Positions 25,479-34,122 of a stretch of DNA of 64,000 nt are shown here, in pieces. Both the position numbers and the translations under genes were made by a program. Where the stretch lies: assembly GCA_035341015.1 (NCBI GenBank), contig DAOQUL010000005.1, forward strand, positions 1 through 64,000, in the 5' to 3' direction. Every line of letters begins with the position of its first letter. The first letter of the stretch is position 1. The notes beneath the pieces were generated by a model. It was not told the DNA's origin, did not search any database, and was given only the letters and a program-made list of their open reading frames with translations. The DNA is from JAKQIM01 sp029557965 (GTDB lineage Bacteria; Chloroflexota; Anaerolineae; Anaerolineales; UBA4823).

Positions 25479-27224
25479 ATGCTAACTGAACTGCGCATTG
25501 AAAATTTTGCCATCATTGACCACCTGGAGCTGAGTTTTCATCCGGGGTTGAACATTTTCACCGGTGAGACGGGCGCCGGTAAATCCATCATCATCGATGC
25601 CGTTGAGGCGATCTTGGGCGGGCGCTCAGATGCCACCATGGTGCGGGCGGGGGCAAACCGGGCCAATATCGAAGCCATCTTTGAGTTAAATGGGGCAACC
25701 AGGGCGCCGCTTCAGGAATTGTTGGAGCGCGAAGGGTTATTGGAAGACGATGCGCCCGGCGCGGCGATCAAGTCGCTTGCGATCGGGCGCGAGATCCGCT
25801 CCAATGGGCGTTCGATTGCGCGGGTGAATGGACGCAGCGTGAATGTGGGCTTGCTGGTGCAATTGAGCGCCTACCTGGTCGATGTACACGGTCAATCTGA
25901 GCATTTATCACTCCTGCAGGTCAGTCATCACCTGGGCCTGTTGGATCGCTTTGCGGGGGTGGAAGAGCCGCTCAATGCATATCACCAGACTTACGTTCAG
26001 CTGCAGGCCCTGCGCCGAGAGCTGGCTGACCTGCGGCTGGCTGAGAGCGAAGCTGCCCGCCGTACCGATATTTTGACCTACCAGATCAATGAAATTGAGG
26101 TGGCGCGCTTACAGCCTGGCGAAGAAGAAGACCTGCGCACCGAACGCAACCGCCTGGCAAACGCCGAGGGCCTGGCCGCGCTCTCGCAAGAAGCGATCCA
26201 GTTATTGGATGAGGGCATGCCCGAATCTCCGGCAGTGACAGACCTGGTGGGTCAGGTGGTCAGCGCTCTGAGCAACCTGGCTCGCCTGGACCCGGCAAAG
26301 GTAGACCTGAGCGAACAGGCGCAGTTGGTTTCTGAGAATCTGTCGGACCTGTGTGTCAGCCTGCGCGATTATGTGGAAGAGATTGAATTCAACCCCAAGC
26401 GCCTGGATCAAGTGGAAGAACGCCTGAACCTGATCCATAACCTCAAGCGCAAGTATGGTGAGGATATCCGGGCGGTGTTGGCTTTTGCTGAGCAGGCGCG
26501 GGCCCAGTTGGATGCCATTACCCATGCTTCTGAGCGCATTGTTGAACTGCAGGGCCTGGAAGGGCGGCTGCTACAGACCCTGGGTAAGCAGGGATTGGTC
26601 TTGTCTGAGAAGCGCCATGCGGCGGCTCAAATGCTGGAGGGGGCCATGGAGCACGAGCTGGACAGCCTGAGCATGTCGGGGGCGCATTTCAAGGTTGATT
26701 TCCGCCAGCGGCCCGATTCAGACGGTGTGCTGCTGGAAGATGGACAGCGCCTGGCTTTTGATGCCAGCGGGCTGGAGAAGGTGGAGTTTTTGGTGGCCCC
26801 CAACCCGGGTGAAGGTTTGAAGCCGTTGGTAAAGATCGCCTCAGGAGGCGAAACTTCTCGCTTGATGTTGGCGATCAAAAATGTGTTGGCGCTCGCCGAC
26901 CAGGTGCCTACCTTGATCTTCGATGAGATCGACCAGGGCATTGGTGGGCGGGTGGGGGGTGTGGTGGGGCGCAAGCTGTGGAACCTGGCCCGCCAGCACC
27001 AGGTGTTGTGCGTTACCCACCTGCCGCAGTTGGCCGCCTATGGCGAGCAGCACTTTTGCGTCCAAAAAGACCTCAGAGATGGCCGCACGCTGACCCGGGT
27101 GCAGGCTTTGGAGGGGCAGGTACGCTTGTTAGAATTAGCCCAGATGATGGGCGAAGTGAGTGAAGGCACCCGCCGCTCGGCCCAAGAGCTGCTTGACGCG
27201 GCAGGCCAGGCGCGAGGGGCATGA
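25479..27224 (+). CDS. recN: DNA repair protein RecN
   Basis: An SMC-like ATPase of 581 aa involved in double-strand break repair. Walker A is GETGAGKS (29-36), the ABC signature is ASGGETSRL, and Walker B is TLIFDEIDQGIGGR. The central region (about 160-380) has the coiled-coil character of the family. The stop overlaps the start of the PBP-like gene by 4 bp (ATGA). Confidence 0.97.
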   Translation: MLTELRIENFAIIDHLELSFHPGLNIFTGETGAGKSIIIDAVEAILGGRSDATMVRAGANRANIEAIFELNGATRAPLQELLEREGLLEDDAPGAAIKSLAIGREIRSNGRSIARVNGRSVNVGLLVQLSAYLVDVHGQSEHLSLLQVSHHLGLLDRFAGVEEPLNAYHQTYVQLQALRRELADLRLAESEAARRTDILTYQINEIEVARLQPGEEEDLRTERNRLANAEGLAALSQEAIQLLDEGMPESPAVTDLVGQVVSALSNLARLDPAKVDLSEQAQLVSENLSDLCVSLRDYVEEIEFNPKRLDQVEERLNLIHNLKRKYGEDIRAVLAFAEQARAQLDAITHASERIVELQGLEGRLLQTLGKQGLVLSEKRHAAAQMLEGAMEHELDSLSMSGAHFKVDFRQRPDSDGVLLEDGQRLAFDASGLEKVEFLVAPNPGEGLKPLVKIASGGETSRLMLAIKNVLALADQVPTLIFDEIDQGIGGRVGGVVGRKLWNLARQHQVLCVTHLPQLAAYGEQHFCVQKDLRDGRTLTRVQALEGQVRLLELAQMMGEVSEGTRRSAQELLDAAGQARGA

Positions 27225-30115
27225 GCTTCACCGTTTCGCGTGCTGTTCGTTTTCGGAACCGGCGGCGCAGCCGGGCGCAGCGCCAACCGTCTGGACGGTT
27301 TGGGCTGGGTTGCAGCACCCTGTTGAGCTTATCCCTGGCTTTGATCTTCCTGGCAGCCCTGGCGGGTTATACCACTTTGCTGCGTGACCTGCCCTCTTTG
27401 GATGAACTGCCGGTCTTGTTAGACCCCCCAGATGGCTTACTGCTCCAACCTACCCGTATATACGACCGCAGCGGCGAACACCTGATCCTGGAAATGGAGA
27501 ACCCTGCTGTGGAAGAGCGCCGCTATTTGCTGGTCAGCGGCGAGAACCTGGGGGATGAGCCCGTGCAGCCTGAGGCGGTCATTGGGGCAACCCTGGCCAG
27601 CCTGGACCCTACGTTTTGGGAAAATCCTGGTTACCGCCTGGAAGGCTGGAACACGGGTACGCACCCCACCCTGGCACAACGCCTGGTGATTGACATGCTG
27701 TTGTGGGATGAGCCGCCCTCGGTGCTGCGGAACCTGCGCGAGCGCCTGCTGGCGGCCCAATTGGTCAGCCGGTTTGGACGCGCCAGGGTGCTGGAATGGT
27801 ACCTGAACAGCGCCTGCTACGGCGAGTGGATCTATGGGGTTGAGAACGCTGCCCAGGTATATTTTGGCAAATCTGCGGCGCATCTCACCCCGGCAGAGGC
27901 CGCCACCCTGGCGGCAGTGGCTGAAGCGCCCGATATCAACCCTTGGGCTGCGTCTGAGGTGGTGCGCCAACGCCAGAAGCAGATCTTGCAGACGATGATG
28001 CTGTCTGGCTGGCTGAGCGTGGATGAGGTGCTGGCGGCTGATGAAAAAGCCGTTACCTACCAGCCAGCCCAAGCGGCAGAAAACCTGGCGCCGGCTTTTG
28101 TGGAGCTGCTGCTGGCGCAGTTGCAGCCAGAAGCCCCAGAGCAGGTGATCCAGCGCGGCGGTTTGCGCATCGTGACCACGCTGGATTACGATTTGCAATT
28201 GCAGGTGACATGTGCCACGGTGGCTCACCTGAGCCTGATAACAGGCCAGGGCACGGTCGATGAGACTGCCGGCGAAAGCGCGTGCGATGCGGCGCGTTTG
28301 CTGCCCACCTTGCAATTGGATGCCAACGCAGCGCAGCTTGATTTGAATGCCAGCGTGGTCGTTTATGACCCGCATACCGGGCAAGTGCTGGCATTGGCCA
28401 GTGACCCAGCGGACGAGGCGACGGCTCTGCGCTCACCCGGACGCCCGGCTGGGACTTTACTTTCTCCCTTTGTGTACCTGACTGGCTTCACGCGTGGGCT
28501 GAGCCCGGCCTCTTTGCTGTGGGATTTGCCACCCGAAGATGAGGCCGAACCCACCCCAGATGCAGATTACCATGGCCCGCTGCGCTTGCGGACTGCCCTG
28601 GCTAACGATTACCTGCCGCCGGCCTTGCAAGTGTTAGAGCAGGTGGGGGTTGAGAATGCCTGGCGCACAGCCCGCCAGTTCGGCCTGGCTTCGCTGACGC
28701 GTCCGGCCCTGCAAACCGGCAGTGCGGCTTTCTTAGATGGGCCGGCGACCTTGTTGGAGAGCGCCCAGGCTTATGGCGTGTTGGCGTACCAGGGCCTGTT
28801 GGTGGGGCAGGCAGAACAGGCTGCGGGAGAGGATGGCGCGGCTTTGCAACCTCAACTGGCATTAAGGGTCGAAGATGCCAATGGCAGCCTGTGGCTGGGC
28901 TGGCCTGAGGCGCAGTCGCGGGCGATTGTGACCCCACAACTGGCTTATCTATTGACGCATGTGCTCAGCGATGAGACGGCCCGCTGGCCCAGCCTGGGGC
29001 ATCCCAATGCGCTGGAGATTGGCCGTCCGGCAGGGGCCAAGCTGGGCCGCTCGTTGGACGGCATGGATGTTTGGACGGTGGGCTATACGCCCCAATTGGT
29101 GGTCAGTGTGTGGGTGGGCCGTTCGAGCAGCGTAGAGACTTCTGCCGGGCTGCGGCCGTTGGATCCAGAACTGGCAGCGGCCTTGTGGCATGCTGTGCTG
29201 CAATTTGCGCTGCGCGGCCAGCCGGCAGAAGCCTGGAAGGCCCCGGTGGGTGTGAGCCAGGTGATGGTGTGCGATCCATCCGGCTTGCTGCCCACCGCCG
29301 ACTGCCCCAGCGTGGTCAGCGAGGTGTTTTTGACGGGCAGTGAACCTGTTCAGGCCGATTATCTCTACCAGCGCGTGCAGGTTAACCGTGAGACTGGCCG
29401 ACTGGCAACCGTATTCACGCCGGCCGATTTGATTGAGGAACGCCTATACTTGCGCCTGCCGCCTCAAGCCTATGCTTGGGCAGCGCGGGCAGGGCTTGCG
29501 GTGCCGCCGGATGATTATGATGTTTTGTATGAGCCGCCGCTGCTGGAGGGGGTGCGGATCAGCGCGCCTGAAATGTTTGCCCATGTGAGCGGAGAGGTTA
29601 CTTTTCGCGGCACGGCCAGCGGCGCTGATTTTGCGTATTACCGTTTGCAAGTGGGGCAGGGTCTGAATCCTCAAACCTGGACCCTGGTTGGAGAAGATGT
29701 GCACAAGCCTGTGAAAGATGGCATTTTGGGCACCTGGGATACAAGCGCCTTGAGTGGGCTATATGCTGTGCAACTGCTGGTTGTTGAAGGTAGCCAACGC
29801 GTGCAAACAGCCATCTTGCAGGTGACGGTGGACAACCAGGCTCCAGAAGTAACGATCCTATACCCGCAGGCTGGGGACTCGCTTGCATTTGGCGATGATG
29901 GGGATGGTGTGCTGCTGCAGGCCCAGGCCTCTGACGACCTGGAATTGGCCCAGGTGGTCTTTTATATTGATGAGAAACCCGTGGTAACGCTTTCTCAGCC
30001 GCCCTTTACCGTGTTGTGGGCGCCGAGCCTGGGTGAACATACGCTGCGTGTGGCGGCAACTGACCTGGCAGGCAATACCAGCCAGGAAGAAATTACCTTC
30101 ACGATCCAGCGATAA
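27221..30115 (+). CDS. Class A penicillin-binding protein homologue lacking catalytic residues (pseudoenzyme)
   Basis: A 964-aa protein with one N-terminal membrane helix (about 30-50), a GT51-like domain (about 75-240), a transpeptidase-like domain (about 375-680) and C-terminal Ig-like domains (about 765-964). The scaffold is conserved (VLEWYLNSACYGEWIYGVENA, 20 residues or fewer if read as LEWYLNSACYG; YFGKSAAHLTPAEAATLAA). The catalytic sites are not: the glutamate of motif EDxxF is L128, GGSTITQQ is degenerate (GTHPTLAQ, 146-153), SxxK has become T412-L-L-S415, SxN is lost (about 462-464) and KTG is K607-L-G. It probably cannot polymerise or cross-link glycan and may act as a scaffold or regulator. 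It is coupled to recN by ATGA. Confidence 0.85.
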   Translation: MSFTVSRAVRFRNRRRSRAQRQPSGRFGLGCSTLLSLSLALIFLAALAGYTTLLRDLPSLDELPVLLDPPDGLLLQPTRIYDRSGEHLILEMENPAVEERRYLLVSGENLGDEPVQPEAVIGATLASLDPTFWENPGYRLEGWNTGTHPTLAQRLVIDMLLWDEPPSVLRNLRERLLAAQLVSRFGRARVLEWYLNSACYGEWIYGVENAAQVYFGKSAAHLTPAEAATLAAVAEAPDINPWAASEVVRQRQKQILQTMMLSGWLSVDEVLAADEKAVTYQPAQAAENLAPAFVELLLAQLQPEAPEQVIQRGGLRIVTTLDYDLQLQVTCATVAHLSLITGQGTVDETAGESACDAARLLPTLQLDANAAQLDLNASVVVYDPHTGQVLALASDPADEATALRSPGRPAGTLLSPFVYLTGFTRGLSPASLLWDLPPEDEAEPTPDADYHGPLRLRTALANDYLPPALQVLEQVGVENAWRTARQFGLASLTRPALQTGSAAFLDGPATLLESAQAYGVLAYQGLLVGQAEQAAGEDGAALQPQLALRVEDANGSLWLGWPEAQSRAIVTPQLAYLLTHVLSDETARWPSLGHPNALEIGRPAGAKLGRSLDGMDVWTVGYTPQLVVSVWVGRSSSVETSAGLRPLDPELAAALWHAVLQFALRGQPAEAWKAPVGVSQVMVCDPSGLLPTADCPSVVSEVFLTGSEPVQADYLYQRVQVNRETGRLATVFTPADLIEERLYLRLPPQAYAWAARAGLAVPPDDYDVLYEPPLLEGVRISAPEMFAHVSGEVTFRGTASGADFAYYRLQVGQGLNPQTWTLVGEDVHKPVKDGILGTWDTSALSGLYAVQLLVVEGSQRVQTAILQVTVDNQAPEVTILYPQAGDSLAFGDDGDGVLLQAQASDDLELAQVVFYIDEKPVVTLSQPPFTVLWAPSLGEHTLRVAATDLAGNTSQEEITFTIQR

Positions 30116-30151
30116 AAAATCTGCGGGCCACCAGGCCCGCAGATTTTTTAT
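30112..30151. terminator. Bidirectional terminator, 18-bp perfect stem
   Basis: Arms 30112-30129 and 30134-30151 with a 4-nt loop ACCA; the core TCTGCGGGCC/GGCCCGCAGA is flanked by A6 and T6. It serves the PBP-like gene on the plus strand (whose stop codon is part of it) and the HtrA-like gene on the minus strand. Confidence 0.93.
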
Positions 30152-30164
30152 ATCACCAGTGTGT

Positions 30165-31847
30165 TTATAGATCGCCCACCAGGAAGGTGTTCCAGATGGT
30201 GTCTACAATTGTGGTCTCGCCCTTGGGCACCTGGACGATGACCAGGATGATGGCGGCGGTGGGGGTATCAATCGGCACAGCCGAGAGTACGTAGGTATCA
30301 AAGCCACCAGTACCGCCGCAGTTATAGAACGCATCGTACTTGCCGCGGTAGATGCCGTCGTTGTAATCATAACGCCCACTGTACTTACAGCCATCGAGGT
30401 ACGTGCCGTTGTAGTAGTCCAGGAACTGCACGTAGCCGCCGATCTGGGCAAAGGTGGCTGATGCGCCGAAGAACACACCGGGGGCATCATAGTAATCGAA
30501 GAAGTCAGCATTACTGGGCGCCGCCGAGATCGCTACGCCAATCTCGTCCCCATCCCAGGTCCAAGAGCCGCCGTTAACGTCCCACCATTCCAGGGGCACA
30601 TCGACCATAATGGAGTAAGAGTCATCCAGGCAAGACATGTAACCGTAGTTGTCTTCTGATTCGAGGCAGTTGGCAGGCAGTGAAGCGGTATCGCCGCCGG
30701 TGTCACCACCGGTGTCGCCGCCGGTGCCGCCGCCAGCGAAGTAGCCGGTCAGCTCGATCTCGTCTCCATTGAGCTGGCCTTCCCACAGCGAAAGATCAGA
30801 CCAGCGGATAACCGTGACCGACATGGTATCGCCTGAGTTACGGCTGCGCAGCACATCACAGTAATCGGCCATGGTGCCATCCAGGCCCAGTACCTCATTC
30901 TCGATCATGTAGATGATATCGCCCGGCAGGATGCCGGCATTGTCAGCCGGCGAGCCAGAGGCCACAGAACGCACCCACACGCCCGAGATGGGATCTTCGT
31001 TGATCGTGCCGTAAACCGCACCACCGTTCACGCCGATGGATTCGATGTTTTTGCCCAGGCGGAGCTGGTCGATGATGGGTAGGGCTTCGTCACGGCTGAT
31101 GGCAAAGTTCTGGTCGGTTTCAGAGACGATGGCGTAATTGATCCCTACCAGGGCGCCGTTGGCATCCACCAGGGGGCCTCCCGAGTTACCGGGGTTGATC
31201 TTGGCGGTGTGTTCAATGACCGAGTCAACCGATGCCCAGCTTGTTTCGCCATCGGCTGAGGCCTTGGACACGATGCCATCGGTCAGCGTGAAGCGTGGAT
31301 CACCCAGGGGGAAGCCGGCAGCATAAACTTGCTGCCCGACGTTGATCGTGCCATCTACCCATTGCATATAGGGGAATCCGTCGCCATCGATGTCGATTAC
31401 AGCCAGGTCTGAACATTCTGAGACACCTAAAACCTTGGCGTTGTAGGTTTTGCTGGTGTCGCCGCCAACCCACACGCGCAGAATGGCGGCCCCGGTGACA
31501 ACATGGTTGTTGGTGATGGCAATGCCAGACGGATCGATGATCACGCCTGAGCCACGTTTGCCTACATTAACATTCCAGCCAACCTCTGGGTCAATGAAGG
31601 TGCCTTCAGCCTCGATCTGAATGACAGCTCTTTCGACATCTCCCAGGCTGGATATCAGCAGGGGAGAGACGGTGGGAGCTGGGGGCTCGGTGGGGGGTGG
31701 AGGCTCAGTGGGTTGGGGCACATCTGTGGGGGGTGGGGGCTGCGTGGGGGAGGGGGCTGCCGTGGGGGTGCTGCCGCCACAAGCCAAGCTGACGATGATC
31801 ACAATGTTCATGAGCCACAATAAGGGCTTAAGCGGGTGTTTCTTCAT
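30165..31847 (-). CDS. HtrA-like S1C serine protease, lipoprotein with PDZ domain
   Basis: A 560-aa surface lipoprotein. The lipobox is SLAC with C23; a Pro/Thr-rich linker (25-60) follows. The trypsin-like domain has the triad H115 (TNNHVV), D147 (CSDLAVIDI) and S222 (GNSGGP). A PDZ domain (about 280-370) contains GSPADNAGILPGDIIYMIE. A GGDTGG repeat linker leads to an extra C-terminal domain of about 160 aa (from NCLESEDNYGYMSCLDD) that I do not recognise and that is absent from classical HtrA. The ATG follows AGGAG by 6 nt. Confidence 0.9.
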   Translation of the reverse strand: MKKHPLKPLLWLMNIVIIVSLACGGSTPTAAPSPTQPPPPTDVPQPTEPPPPTEPPAPTVSPLLISSLGDVERAVIQIEAEGTFIDPEVGWNVNVGKRGSGVIIDPSGIAITNNHVVTGAAILRVWVGGDTSKTYNAKVLGVSECSDLAVIDIDGDGFPYMQWVDGTINVGQQVYAAGFPLGDPRFTLTDGIVSKASADGETSWASVDSVIEHTAKINPGNSGGPLVDANGALVGINYAIVSETDQNFAISRDEALPIIDQLRLGKNIESIGVNGGAVYGTINEDPISGVWVRSVASGSPADNAGILPGDIIYMIENEVLGLDGTMADYCDVLRSRNSGDTMSVTVIRWSDLSLWEGQLNGDEIELTGYFAGGGTGGDTGGDTGGDTASLPANCLESEDNYGYMSCLDDSYSIMVDVPLEWWDVNGGSWTWDGDEIGVAISAAPSNADFFDYYDAPGVFFGASATFAQIGGYVQFLDYYNGTYLDGCKYSGRYDYNDGIYRGKYDAFYNCGGTGGFDTYVLSAVPIDTPTAAIILVIVQVPKGETTIVDTIWNTFLVGDL

Positions 31848-31956
31848 CTCATTCTCCTTTTATTTGAGGGTCTGGGAAAATAGGAAACCTTGGAGCAATA
31901 TTAACATAACCTTAGTTTACCATATAATTTTCAAAATGGGATAGGTTTGGGGGTAT

Positions 31957-32178
31957 TTACTCGGGCAGCCTCCAACAGCCGCGGTGGGGCTCATTGGCGC
32001 GCGGTACCAATAAAACTTCACCCGCCTGGTTGGTCAGCACAGCCGCGGCAGCCACCTGGGGGTCAGGAAAGAAAACCCAGCCGCAGGCTGGGGAAATTGG
32101 ACGCAAGCGGCCAAAGCGTTGTTCTTGGCTTAAGGGGGTTCTACAGCAGGGGCAGAAGTGCACCTGCTGTGCGATCAT
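31957..32178 (-). pseudogene. Truncated Nudix hydrolase with N-terminal zinc ribbon
   Basis: A 73-codon remnant. The start FCPCCRTPL and RPISPACGWVFFPDPQVAAA is the zinc-ribbon plus first Nudix strand of a common family, and LLVPRANEPHRGCWRLPE reaches exactly the point where the Nudix box (GG..ExGE...) should follow. It ends in TAA instead, and nothing downstream resembles the missing box. It overlaps the anti-sigma gene by 4 bp (ATGA). Probably a decayed 3' end of the sigma operon. Confidence 0.7.
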
Positions 32179-33266
32179 GCCCGGCTTCCGCGCCGCAAAA
32201 GGAAGGCTGCCAGGCCAGTCACGACTGCCAGTGCACCCAGGACGATCTCAATTGTGAGCAGTGTGCCTGAGCGGCCAGTTGAAACTAGCGCGTCCCCTTC
32301 TCTTTCAGGTTGGGAGGTGGGCTGGTTTTCGATGGCGGTGGCTGGCTCTCCATCATCGGTGTCAACGGTGGGGGTTGGGGGGGGCGAGGTAGCGGTGGAT
32401 TCGGGGGTGGCCGTATCCAAAAGGATAGCCAGGGCGGCGGCTTCGGCCGTCTCAGTAAAGGTGGGCATGGCCACGGTTGGGGTAAGTATGGTGGGGGTGG
32501 CTGTCGCTTCGGGGGTCATGGTGGGCGTGGCCGTGGCGGGCAGGGCGCGCGAAGTGGTGGCATCTTGGGTGGCGGCAATGGTGGGGGTAATTGGCTCTAT
32601 GGGAAGGCTGGCAGAGATGCCAACGATGTCAACCGGGGCAGGTGAGGGCTCTACTGGTAACTCGATCGGTTCGTTAATGACCTCAGTGGGCACGATTTTT
32701 GCGCTTGGCTCTTCGCTGGGCAGGGCGCCACCCATTGCCAGGTTATCTGCCTCAGAGGCGGTGGGTAGTATCTGGGCGAAGGCAACGTCTGCCGTTTCTG
32801 TGACCAGCATTGTTTCTGCCACCACAGCAGCTTCTTGGGCCATTCCGGCATCGTTGACAGCGGCCTCTGGTTGAGGCGCCTCGAGCGCCACGGGCTGAGC
32901 ATGCTCTGGCATTGCATACTGTACAGCGCGGGGGGCTAACCCCAAGAAATCTCCCAACATCACCAATACCAAAAGCAAACTACTGACGGCTGATGCCAGG
33001 CTGAAAGCAGGGAAAAGCGGCCTGGGCTTAGGCTGCCGGGTGGTGACCATCTGCGGCGTCAAGACAAAACTGCGCGGGCGGCGCGGCCGGGGCAGGCTGC
33101 GCAGCAGTGAGCGGGTCTTTTGCAGGTCATCCAGGGTGGTCTGTAAGGCGGGGGTGGTGATCAGGCGCGCTTCCAGGCGGGCACGTTCTTTGCTGTTTAG
33201 CTGCCCGTCCAGGTAGGCTGAAAGTACTTCATAGTCGCGCGCGGATAATTGGGTTTTGATCATCAC
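32175..33266 (-). CDS. Anti-sigma factor with Thr/Pro-rich extracellular region
   Basis: A 363-aa membrane protein. The cytoplasmic N-terminus (residues 1-85; SARDYEVLSAYLDGQLNSKE) has the helical form of anti-sigma domains but no zinc motif. A membrane helix lies at about 90-108. A long low-complexity Ala/Pro/Thr region (about 120-325) follows. The C-terminus is LVSTG (327-331), a hydrophobic stretch and RRGSRA, which resembles a sortase sorting signal. It overlaps the upstream ECF sigma gene by 4 bp, so it is its probable partner. Confidence 0.78.
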   Translation of the reverse strand: MMIKTQLSARDYEVLSAYLDGQLNSKERARLEARLITTPALQTTLDDLQKTRSLLRSLPRPRRPRSFVLTPQMVTTRQPKPRPLFPAFSLASAVSSLLLVLVMLGDFLGLAPRAVQYAMPEHAQPVALEAPQPEAAVNDAGMAQEAAVVAETMLVTETADVAFAQILPTASEADNLAMGGALPSEEPSAKIVPTEVINEPIELPVEPSPAPVDIVGISASLPIEPITPTIAATQDATTSRALPATATPTMTPEATATPTILTPTVAMPTFTETAEAAALAILLDTATPESTATSPPPTPTVDTDDGEPATAIENQPTSQPEREGDALVSTGRSGTLLTIEIVLGALAVVTGLAAFLLRRGSRA

Positions 33267-33874
33267 ATCTCTCGGTTCTCATCATCATGACGAAATACCG
33301 CAGGTAAAAGTTCCCAGAAGCCTTTCAGGCAGTCGCGCATGCGCAGGCGGGCGCGCGCCAGCCTGCTCTTGACCGTGCCTAACGGTTTGCCCAAGGCCTG
33401 GGCGGCTTCGGTGTAATCCATGCCCTGGATATCTACCATTAATACGGCGGCGCGGAAGTCATCCGGAAGATGTTGCAGGCAGTGTTCAATCGCCTGGCGC
33501 AGTTCGCTGCGGTCCAGGGATTCTTCTGGCGAATCTTGCGGATCGACCATCCAGCGCGGGGATTCGATCTCTTCACCGCTGTCATCCAATGGCTCAAGGG
33601 GGGTGGTGGGCCGGCGTTGGCGCCTGCGCAGCTCATCATAGCAGGCATTGGTCACAATGCGCAGCAGCCAGGCGCGGAAAGAACCGCCGCGGTACGAGCG
33701 GATATGGTGAAAAGCCGAGATAAAGGCCTCTTGAGACGCGTCAGCAGCCGCGGCCTCATCCCCCATCATGCGATAGGCCTGGTGATACACCTGGTCTTGG
33801 TAGACTAAAACCAGGTGATTGAATGAATCCAGATCACCCTGGCAGGCGGCCTGGATCAGAGCGGGCTCGTCCAT
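33263..33874 (-). CDS. ECF-type RNA polymerase sigma factor
   Basis: A 203-aa sigma factor. Region 2 includes YHQAYRMMGDEAAAADASQ and FRAWLLRIVTNACYDELRRR; region 4 includes FRAAVLMVDIQGMDYTEAAQ and PLGTVKSRLARARLRMR. A Pro/Asp-rich linker of about 35 residues joins them. It is coupled by ATGA to the anti-sigma gene. The -10-like TACAAT ends 8 nt before the ATG. Confidence 0.93.
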   Translation of the reverse strand: MDEPALIQAACQGDLDSFNHLVLVYQDQVYHQAYRMMGDEAAAADASQEAFISAFHHIRSYRGGSFRAWLLRIVTNACYDELRRRQRRPTTPLEPLDDSGEEIESPRWMVDPQDSPEESLDRSELRQAIEHCLQHLPDDFRAAVLMVDIQGMDYTEAAQALGKPLGTVKSRLARARLRMRDCLKGFWELLPAVFRHDDENREM

Positions 33875-33882
33875 ACCGCATA

Positions 33883-33888
33883 ATTGTA
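33883..33888 (-). promoter_or_regulatory. -10-like element of the second ECF operon
   Basis: TACAAT read on the minus strand ends 8 nt before the ATG of the sigma gene, which would give a leaderless mRNA. An upstream TTGTCA is spaced 15 bp, shorter than ideal. Confidence 0.35.
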
Positions 33889-33977
33889 ACCGAGAATTTT
33901 CTATGACAAGGGTTGATTCTGCCTTTTCTATTGCCCTTCTTGGTAAAGGCGATTACAATGCGACCCTGGAGAAGCCC

Positions 33978-34103
33978 ATGTCTGAGAGAAGCCGGAATAT
34001 TTACCTATCTTGCCTGGTTCTGCTAATCGTAGTTTGCCTGTGCTCGAGCCTGTTGGTGGGGGGGCTGGCGGTACTGATGGCATTCCCTTCAATTGGCCTG
34101 TGA
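33978..34103 (+). CDS. Small single-pass membrane protein (41 aa)
   Basis: A short gene starting ATG with GGAG upstream and a TACAAT hexamer further upstream (33954-33959). It encodes a polar start (MSERSRNIY) followed by one long hydrophobic helix (residues 9-36). No family is recognised. It lies 19 bp before a HAD hydrolase gene. A real gene is likely from the ribosome-binding site and the clear membrane helix, but this is not certain. Confidence 0.5.
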   Translation: MSERSRNIYLSCLVLLIVVCLCSSLLVGGLAVLMAFPSIGL

Positions 34104-34122
34104 GGTTGAGGAATTACCCGTT

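Noticed and set aside
27437..28384. A 315-codon open frame opposite the PBP-like gene
   Set aside because: Antisense shadow; composition rich in His, Arg and Gln with no domain.
32300..32660. G-rich repeat opposite the anti-sigma gene
   Set aside because: It is the complement of the Thr/Pro/Ala linker codons; no separate gene is supported.
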